A stretch of DNA of 64,000 bases, taken from positions 17,285,789-17,349,788 of the forward strand of contig NC_087062.1 of assembly GCF_963678635.1 (NCBI RefSeq), given 5' to 3'. Source of the stretch: Symsagittifera roscoffensis (taxonomy: Eukaryota > Xenacoelomorpha > Acoela > Convolutidae). Position 1 is the first letter of the stretch. The number at the start of each line of letters is the position of its first letter. The translations under genes were made by a program, and so were the position numbers. This document shows, in pieces, positions 57,080-64,000 of the stretch. Below the pieces are notes generated by a model that saw only the letters and a program-made list of their open reading frames with translations, did no database searches and had not been told where the DNA came from.

Positions 57080-57248
57080 CTTTTCGAATGATAAAAAAAT
57101 CCGGCAAAAAGTGCTGGTTCAAAAGTAGAAAATTGTCGTACAAAAAATACCCAAGAACAAATGCTCCGTCAAATTCTTGTAAAGTTTTTATAAAAACTAA
57201 AAATAAATAAACATTTATCTCACTTCTAAACAACATTCAGAAAAAAAT

Positions 57249-57738
57249 TTTGTTCCGATTTTGTTTTTAGAAAAATGACGGAATATTTGTGGGTGGTTTT
57301 TTTTCTCTAAGCAAGTTTCGACTTTTCAACTAGCAATTTTTGACGGAGTCTGTTTATATCACTCGTCAAAAGGTATTGTTGTCCTGAGCTCAAACTTAAA
57401 AAAACATAAGCCCTTGATTGTTTTTCGTAAAATTATGGTAGTTTAAAGTTAATACAATTAATGCGCGATATATTTCGTGCTATTAACACTTAAGCGGAGT
57501 TTTGATCCGTCTTAGAAATTGATTCAAATTGAATTGAGGCATGCTTTTTTTATACTTTGCTATATGCAAAATTATATCAATTTGTACTTTAAATGAAAGA
57601 TGATTTCAAAAAAAATTTATAAAATGTAAACTACTCCATAGACATTAAAATGCAGTTAAAAAAATCAATTTTCAGCCACTCCAAAAAAAGCAGCAGAAAA
57701 AAATAAGTGCTTTGCCATGATACGAGCAGTCTTTTTCA
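57249..57738 (+). mobile_element. Helentron-like element, diverged
   Basis: It starts TTTTGTTCCGATTTTG..GACGGAATATTTGTGGGTGG. The body keeps AAATTGAATTGAGGC, and the end keeps GTGCTTTGCCATGATACGAG and CAGTCTTTTT. The inverted subterminal repeat is lost. Confidence 0.6.
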
Positions 57739-57789
57739 TCGTCAATTTTAAAATAGCACTCTTTCAATCGTCACAGAAAAAAAATATTG

Positions 57790-59900
57790 CAGCAGGGAAG
57801 AAGGTAAAACCACACACTCCATATATTCTTCTAAGACAAACAAAAAAATCAAGACCTTGACGCCTTCTACTCCTACCAAGAAAGGAGAACGTTTTGCGGA
57901 TTAACAATGCCGGTTGGATTAGTATTTTTTTGCTTCTTAATCATAACAAGATTTTTCACTCCATGAACTTGAAGTAAACTTGCGACCAAAAATCAAACTG
58001 AACTACAAAATGCATCATCTTTGAGTCTTGATACTTTTTATTTTACTCTTAAAAAACTCTTTATGGTACTCGATACAACTTGCTAGATTTTTTTGTAGTT
58101 GAATTTTATGATAGTCAACTCATCGCCCGGGAAATAAGTGTCGGTAACCAATCTCTGCCCAGAGTTTTTCTTGAAAATGAGACTGCGATGTCTTATATAG
58201 TATACATTTTATTAAAAGAAGCTTTTTTTAGTATATGGACGAAAAAGAACTTCAAAGTCTTTTTTGCTAAATTTTTTATCTTCAAATTTTCAGAAGTACA
58301 AACCTCAAAAAAGCCGACAGCCTACCTACAACTCTACTTTTTGTATTATTTTTTGAAATAATAAAACAAAAAAACTTACAGTCAATCTGTTGATTTCTAA
58401 TGAGATTTTCGTTTGAATTAGATTTTCAGTTTTTTTTAGCCTGCGCACATACCGTTTGTTGTCCTCAACCGTATAATTCAAAAGTTAAATTGTCAGTTTT
58501 TGGTAGTCATTTTTTTCATATCAGTCAGAGACTAGGTGCAGATGTGCAACCGTGTAGGGCTGAAAATTCAAAAAAAAAGAAGCATTTTTAATGTACGCCG
58601 TCAATTTTGGGATTCAAACACCTGCAACTCATAAAAGTATTTTCACATCATCTCAGAAAATTTAGAAAACTGTTTTTAAGAAGACTGTGCTTTAGAAGTC
58701 TGTGCTTTTGAAAATTTCCATGGAAAACATGAAAATTTGCAATCCCTCAGAATTTCTGACGGTAGCCAGTCACAGGGTTGTAATTTATACTGTTGTAAGA
58801 CAACAAAAAATCTGTCGTGTTTGTAGTATGAATAAAAAGACGTACGTCAATTTTAGCTAAAGAATTTTTTTGCTTATTTCTTAAAACACTTAAAATGTTT
58901 TGCTATATTGCATATTAACGAGGCAACAATGATAACTTTTTAACCGAGGTTAAATAAACCATCACTTAAATACTATATGTAATGAGACCTATATTTAAAA
59001 ACAAAAGACATCAAATGAAACATGTCTGATAATTCATCCACTTGATTTTGAGATCATGGAAACCTCTGCTAATATATATTTGCTTACTGTTCCTACCACT
59101 GAATTTTGTCTTCAGGGTGATTTGTTGTTTCCACTCAAATCAACTACAATAAATAATCATAAGAGAAGGCCGAGTAATTTATAAAACAATAGCTTTTTCA
59201 GTCGTGATTCAAACGACATTGAAAAAATTTTTAGAAAAACTCTAGAAAAAACCGGTATAAAATGTTCGCTTTTTTAGTCTATTTTTGAGTAGGTAAAGCG
59301 GCCGAGTAGTTTACTAAAAATAACAATTATTTAAGCATTTGCAATTTTCTAATGTTCCAGGAATACTAGTGTTCGAAGTTTAATTTAGCGATTTTTTGAA
59401 AGTCCGCGTTTACAAAATCAAAAAATTTTTCTAAGTTACATTTTTTGTTCGGTTATTGCTTTGTAGAAAACAACTGTACTGGATTATGCCTAATTTACTA
59501 TTTTTCCAAGCTTTCAACTAATGCTTCTTTTTACATTACGCACAATCAAAATGACACAAGTGTTTTTGAACAATTGAAGAGAAAAATGCTTTTGTTGTTT
59601 CAGCCCTTGAAAAAGTGTAAATTCGTGTTTTTTGTTTTTTTTAAAATCTTTTAACGCAAAATCAGATAACACAAATAATCATCGGCTTTGATGTGTCAAA
59701 AAAAAATTGCCGTCTGATTTGTGAGGTTAAAACCAAAAACAAAAACAAAAACAAGGCCTAAAATAGCCTTGAGAAATGCAATCTCCACGCTTACAGATGA
59801 ACTCAGATTGTGGGATTCCAGTCAAAGCTTCAACCAATATACCAAGGATGCCTAATAACTTTTCTTTCCACGCATGCTTTAAAAGTAAGTACCATGTAGT
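57790..59900 (+). repeat. Segmental tandem duplication, first copy
   Basis: Aligns with 60340-63440. Anchors: GGTAACCAATCTCTGCCC..TTTTTCTTGAAAATGAGACTGCG (58143), GATTTTGAGATCATGGAAACCTC (59044), ATTATGCCTAATTTA (59484) and AGATGAACTCAGATTGTGGG (59796). It carries the putative first exon at 59797. A conserved TATATAGTATAC is at 58193. Confidence 0.85.
59797..59884 (+). CDS. Putative first exon of a type II membrane protein
   Basis: ATG at 59797 (an in-frame ATG is also at 59776) opens a 29-codon frame that ends ACFK, then A/GTAAGT, a strong donor at 59885 in phase 1. Joined to the acceptor at 63646 it makes Arg and continues with KLSYVLSLLILASLLF, a signal anchor after a basic residue. CTTACAG directly before the ATG may be an acceptor for a 5' UTR intron. 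The link rests on phase and layout only; the intron would be 3.76 kb. Confidence 0.45.
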
Positions 59901-62194
59901 AACATACCTTGGCAGTGGTACCATGCGTCTGAATGATCACTGGTGGAGTCAAAACAAAGCGGCAATTTGAACTTTTTACTGTCTCCATGTCCTTATTTTT
60001 GTTAATTTTGCATTTTGATGCTAATTTATAAAAAGCGAGACCCTAAAAAACTCTCGGATGTAGAGAATTGTAAAAAAAATAACCCAGAGACTTATGATTG
60101 TTGGTTTTTTTTTTGATCAATTATCGTCAACACAGATATTGATCACAAAAAATTTAGTCAGCTTCCAATAATATGCCACTCTTTTTTCACTAGAGATTGC
60201 TTTGAGTCTGATCTAATTATATTATCACACCGAAAATACTTTGGTAAACAAGTTGGGCCGATAACAACAATACGCCAGAAAAAAATTTAAGCTTATACTT
60301 TTAAAGTTGAATTTTCAGGCATCCTTCCTCCTGAAGAATTACAGCAGGTAAGGAGGAAGAACCACACTTTTCATATGTTTCCTCAATAAAACAACAATTT
60401 TAGGAACTTAACGCCTCTACTCATGGCGAGAAAAAAAGAGCAATTTCTGCTGAGCAAGGTTGCTTCAATTAAATATTTGATCGCTTGTTACACATGACAG
60501 CAACTTGTACAAAACGCGTCAAACTCACGACGAAATGGATTGTTTTAAGTTAAATAATCAGCATTTAAAATTGACTTTATGTAACCAAAATCAATTTAGA
60601 CTAGGAAATGCATCAGCTTTGAGTCTTGACAATGTTTATTTTACCCCTAAAATGCCCCTTAAGCTACTCCTTACCGTTTGCTGCAATTCATATTGTAGTT
60701 GATCTTAATGCTAGTCAAATAATCGCCCTGGAAACGACGGTCGGTAACGAACTTCTGCCCGGTGTTTTTCTTACAAATGAGACTGCGACGTCTTATATAG
60801 TATACGATTTATTAATTGCAATTTTTGTAGTGTACCACTGCGTTTATTTTTCATTAGTTGTCAGTTATTGACTGTCAGTTTCGAAAAAAAATTGGAAACA
60901 ACTCCGAATTCCTAAACATAGAAATAGTATTCAGCCACACCCCCGGCCTGTAATAACTTGAACCGAACTTTGATTGCCGCGCAAAAACGATAATTATTTT
61001 AGGTATGGTACTTGAGAAACTAAACAATACTAGCGCATTTGAAGCATTTGTAAAATTATCCTGGGAGCATCCAACAAAATTTTTAAGAAAATAAACTTCA
61101 AGGTTCTTTTTTGCCAAACTCCAGATCTTAATATTATTTCAAAGTACGAACTTAGAAAGGCCGCCAGCGTACAACTGTATTTTCCGTGTTAGTCTTTTAC
61201 AACATTTAAGTAAACATCTTTGAGTCAATTTTTTTATTATTTACGAAATTCTTGCTCCACTTAGATTTTCAGTTTCTTATACTCTGTAAGCATACCGTTT
61301 GCTGTCATCAATCGTTTAATTCAATAATGGAAACCTCATATCTCGGTAGCCAAAATTTTCACAGCAGTCATAAGCTAGGACAAGGCGTGCAACCACTGGG
61401 AGAACCTATATAGTACTACATCGTAGGGCTGAAAATTTGGTGAAGTTTTTCTTTTGAAGGAAGTTGTTTTGAAAATTTTGGAACACCAAAAAAACTTCAA
61501 ATATCAAAAACTAAAAAACATATGCAGTCAAATTTGGGATTAAAATACCTACAACACATGGAAGTACCTTCCTATCATTTAAAAAAATTTAGAAGACTGT
61601 TTTTCAAGCTTGTGCTTTTGAAAATTTCCATAGAAAACATGAAATTTTCAACAAAAAACATCAAATCTTGAATACATATATTTTGAGAGTTCACCTTCGG
61701 AGGCTAGACTTGCAATTTGTTAGAGTTTCTGACGGTAGCCGGTCACAAGGTTGCTAATTTAAAATGTTGTATAACAGCAGCAAATCTGTTGTATTTGTAG
61801 TAGGGATGCTGATTTAAAAAAATACTTGAAATGTTTTAATATATTGCATATTAACAACGCAACAAAGATATTTCTTAAGCGTAGGTCAAGTAAACCGTCA
61901 CTTTAAAAAAATATATGATGAGCTCTATACTTTACAACATAATCAAATGAAATATGTCTGACTGTTCATCCACTTGGTTTTGAGACCATGGAAACCTCAC
62001 CTAGTATATATATGCTTATCAGTTTAAAAATATCAAAAATTTGATCTAAACTACATTTTTGTTCTGTTATTTCTTTTTAGAAGACATAAGCTATACTGGA
62101 TTATGCCTAATTTATAATTTGTTCAAGCTTTCAACTAATGCCTCTCGTTACATCACGCACAAACAAAATGATCCGCATCCAAGTTTAGGCGTAA

Positions 62195-63090
62195 ATAATC
62201 TATTATAACGGATTATTATGATGATTTTTTGACAATTACAATTGATTATAATTACCAAAATTAGGTGTTTGAAGGATTTATATTTGAGTATAATCGAGAT
62301 ATTTTCCAAGAGATTATTATCTCTTATAATCGATAATAATTGATTATAATTCTAACAAAAACCCTTAGAATCGATTATAATCTCTTATTTTGCCAAAATT
62401 TTGTCAATTCAAAACTATATTCGAATTATATCTTATGGGTTATTATTTTTGTGTCAATAATAAAATCGCTAAGAGAGAGATCTCTTGAACACTTTGGTTC
62501 ATCTGAACACAAAGTTTTAACTCAAAACAAAAGTTTCATAGAGATCCTTTCATATTAGTGGAAAGGTTCCCGCGGTAGATGAAAAATAAATCTTCCGAAT
62601 CAATCATGATACTAAATCGATTTGCTGATGTTTTGCTGGTTAAAAAGCTTAAAATATGCACCACAAAACAACTCTAATTGGTAAGAAATGAAAAAAAAAC
62701 TTTATAAATTTGAATTGATTGGAAAACTTAAAAAACATTTTTCACATTTTGCATAAGAACCAACGTCTACAAAAAGCATAAAATATAAGCAACTTGGATG
62801 CAACTTCGAAAACAAAATGTTTATAAAAAAGGGATTATAATCAATAATAATCGATTATAATGGATTTTTGTGCAAAACTAATGAATTAGAAATTTGAATA
62901 AAAATAACGGATTATAATCAAATATAATTGATTCTAATTGTATCAATAAATGGACGAATAAATAATCGATTATAATGGATTGTAATTAATTATAATTTGA
63001 TCTTAAAAAGAGAGATTATAAGCGATTATTAATTGATTAGAATCGATTGTTTCTCAATTTTAGTAAGACTGGTACTTAAATCGTAATATA
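62195..63090. repeat. GATTATAAT repeat field inside the second duplication copy
   Basis: Palindromic words such as ATTATAATCGATTATAAT and TGATTATAATTGATTATAAT recur in clusters (62195-62385, 62833-62945, 62960-63085), with ordinary AT-rich sequence between. The first duplication copy lacks it. Confidence 0.85.
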
Positions 63091-63345
63091 ATCGATTATT
63101 AACGCTTGAAACTGGATGCGGGAACACAAATTTTTCGAAGAGAAAAATTCCTTTGTTGTTCCAGCGATTGAAAAAGTTAAAATTTCCTATTTTTTTTACT
63201 ATGTTAACGCAAAACCAGGTGACACAAATAATCATCGGCATTGATGTTTAAAAAAATGCCTTCTGAGTTCAGAGGTAAAAACCAAAAATAAAAACTAAAA
63301 TAAGGCCTAAAAAAGCCTTGATAAATTCAATCTCCACGCTTACAG

Positions 63346-63430
63346 ATGAACTCAGATTGTGGGATTTCAGTCAAAGCTTCAACCAACAAACCAGTGATGC
63401 CTAATGACCTATCCACGCATGCTTTAAATG
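63346..63430 (+). pseudogene. Decayed copy of the putative first exon
   Basis: ATG and most of MNSDCGI..VKASTN are kept from the copy at 59797, but four bases are missing near CCTATCCACGC, which changes the frame. The donor GTAAGT is replaced by GTGTGT and the phase no longer fits the exon at 63647. It lies closer to that exon than the intact copy does. Confidence 0.5.
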
Positions 63431-63646
63431 TGTGTACTGTGCAGTATTAATGCGTTTAATATATTATTTAATGTTTGGTAGAATAAATTGAGCCAAAAAT
63501 AAACCAAACCCTAGCTCCAACAGCCTTTTCTAGTACGTCTCCTTTCCTAGTACGTCTCCTAATATTTACCACTCCAAGAGGTCATTTTTAGTTAGATTGA
63601 AACTAAATGGTTTAATATTTAAAAAATTTCTTTCATTCTGTTTCAG

Positions 63647-64000
63647 GAAAACTTTCGTACGTGTTATCATTACTCATACTCGCTTCACTTTTATTTACGA
63701 TGCTCGTCTATCGGCAAGAAGTCTATAGCTTGAAACTGAAACAGAGGCAACAAAGAATAGAGCCTCGACTTAACAAAACTCTTTGCCACGACCTCAATAA
63801 AAGCAACTTGGCTTATTTCTGCATAGGGTATTCTGCCATTTGCGACCAAGTTGACGAGTTTTATAAACAGGAAAAAACAAAAGATGAAAAATTATGTAAT
63901 CTTTTCAATACGTTGGGCTCGGACAAATGCACACGGCACAAGTATGGATACCTTTACGACTTCCTGTTCAAAGAGATCCGGTATCAGAAACTAAATATTC
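63647..64000 (+). CDS. Exon of an unidentified type II membrane protein, cut by the window edge
   Basis: Acceptor TCTGTTTCAG precedes 63647. The frame (phase 1 entry, first whole codon AAA at 63649) stays open for 117 codons to the window end; the other two frames stop within 100 bases. A membrane segment (YVLSLLILASLLFTMLVY) follows a Lys and is followed by a basic, Gln-rich stalk (LKLKQRQQR). A domain with five Cys and two N-glycosylation sequons (NKT, NKS) comes next. This layout suits a Golgi or cell-surface protein with its C-terminus outside. The codon usage and lack of stops support it, but I do not recognise the family. Confidence 0.7.

Larger units (their letters stand above)
60340..63440 (+). 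repeat. Segmental tandem duplication, second copy
   Basis: Aligns with 57790-59900, with about one difference in six to eight bases. It is about 1 kb longer because of the GATTATAAT repeat field at 62.2-63.1 kb. Anchors: GGTAACGAACTTCTGCCC (60742), GAGACTGCGACGTCTTATATAGTATAC (60779), TGAGACCATGGAAACCTC (61981) and AGATGAACTCAGATTGTGGG (63345). Confidence 0.85.

Noticed and set aside
57790-63440. Protein genes in the 58080-58361 and 60505-60871 frames
   Set aside because: The duplicated copies share DNA similarity, but their frames are not kept between copies, so there is no sign of protein selection.
1-64000. tRNA and rRNA genes
   Set aside because: I saw no cloverleaf with intact A and B boxes and no rRNA-like core; the only tRNA-related sequence is the Gypsy primer site.

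Overview
The window is animal (metazoan) nuclear DNA that is AT-rich, intron-rich and dominated by repeats. The evidence is a spliced inward-rectifier potassium channel gene with GT-AG introns, a degraded Ty3/Gypsy retrotransposon, fragments of a non-LTR retrotransposon, a Tc1/mariner-type foldback MITE, Helentron-like non-autonomous elements and long simple repeats. There are no operons, rRNA, tRNA or CRISPR arrays. I cannot fix the phylum; an invertebrate is most likely from the transposon mix and from a short HFRG-type secreted N-terminus.

Layout. 1-558 is the 3' end of an unidentified open frame. 2170-2570 and 8896-9263 are two diverged copies of one LTR-like sequence in opposite orientation. 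They bracket a 4 kb GC-rich field of degenerate GCGAC/GGCGGAGACGGC repeats (about 4850-8890). 9264-9925 is an ACAT microsatellite, followed by TTGACCAAA/GGTCGAAA repeats to 10.9 kb. 13.2-16.6 kb is a tandem pair of about 1.65 kb units carrying Helentron-like ends. 18.0-18.26 kb is a TC tract. 19179-26141 is one whole Gypsy insertion: 297 bp LTRs, a GCAGT target duplication, a tRNA-Ser-type primer site, and disabled gag and pol.

The best gene is an inward-rectifier (Kir) channel on the + strand. Seven coding exons (27692-36435) join in phase to 1176 nt, giving 391 residues with intact GYG filter, pore cysteines and C-terminal domain. One intron is GC-AG and holds twelve copies of a 150 bp satellite. 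A second, partial gene starts at 40826 with a signal peptide and an HFRG motif. An isolated terminal exon ends at 44605. A third gene runs off the right edge: exon 63647-64000 encodes a membrane anchor and a cysteine-containing domain. Its phase fits a first exon at 59797-59884, which lies in a tandemly duplicated block (57.8-59.9 kb and 60.3-63.4 kb).

The rest is transposon debris. It includes about 500 bp Helentron-like (HINE-type) elements at 33.2, 38.4, 39.2, 46.5, 48.2 and 57.3 kb, a hAT-like family with CAGGGGCGGAT ends, a 50.5-54.3 kb cluster of four broken LINE reverse-transcriptase copies on the - strand, a field of TGCGGAATCCGCA palindromes at 55.8-56.2 kb, and a 735 bp foldback MITE at 56345-57079. 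Exon joins were worked out by hand from splice signals and phase; no transcript or database search was available.
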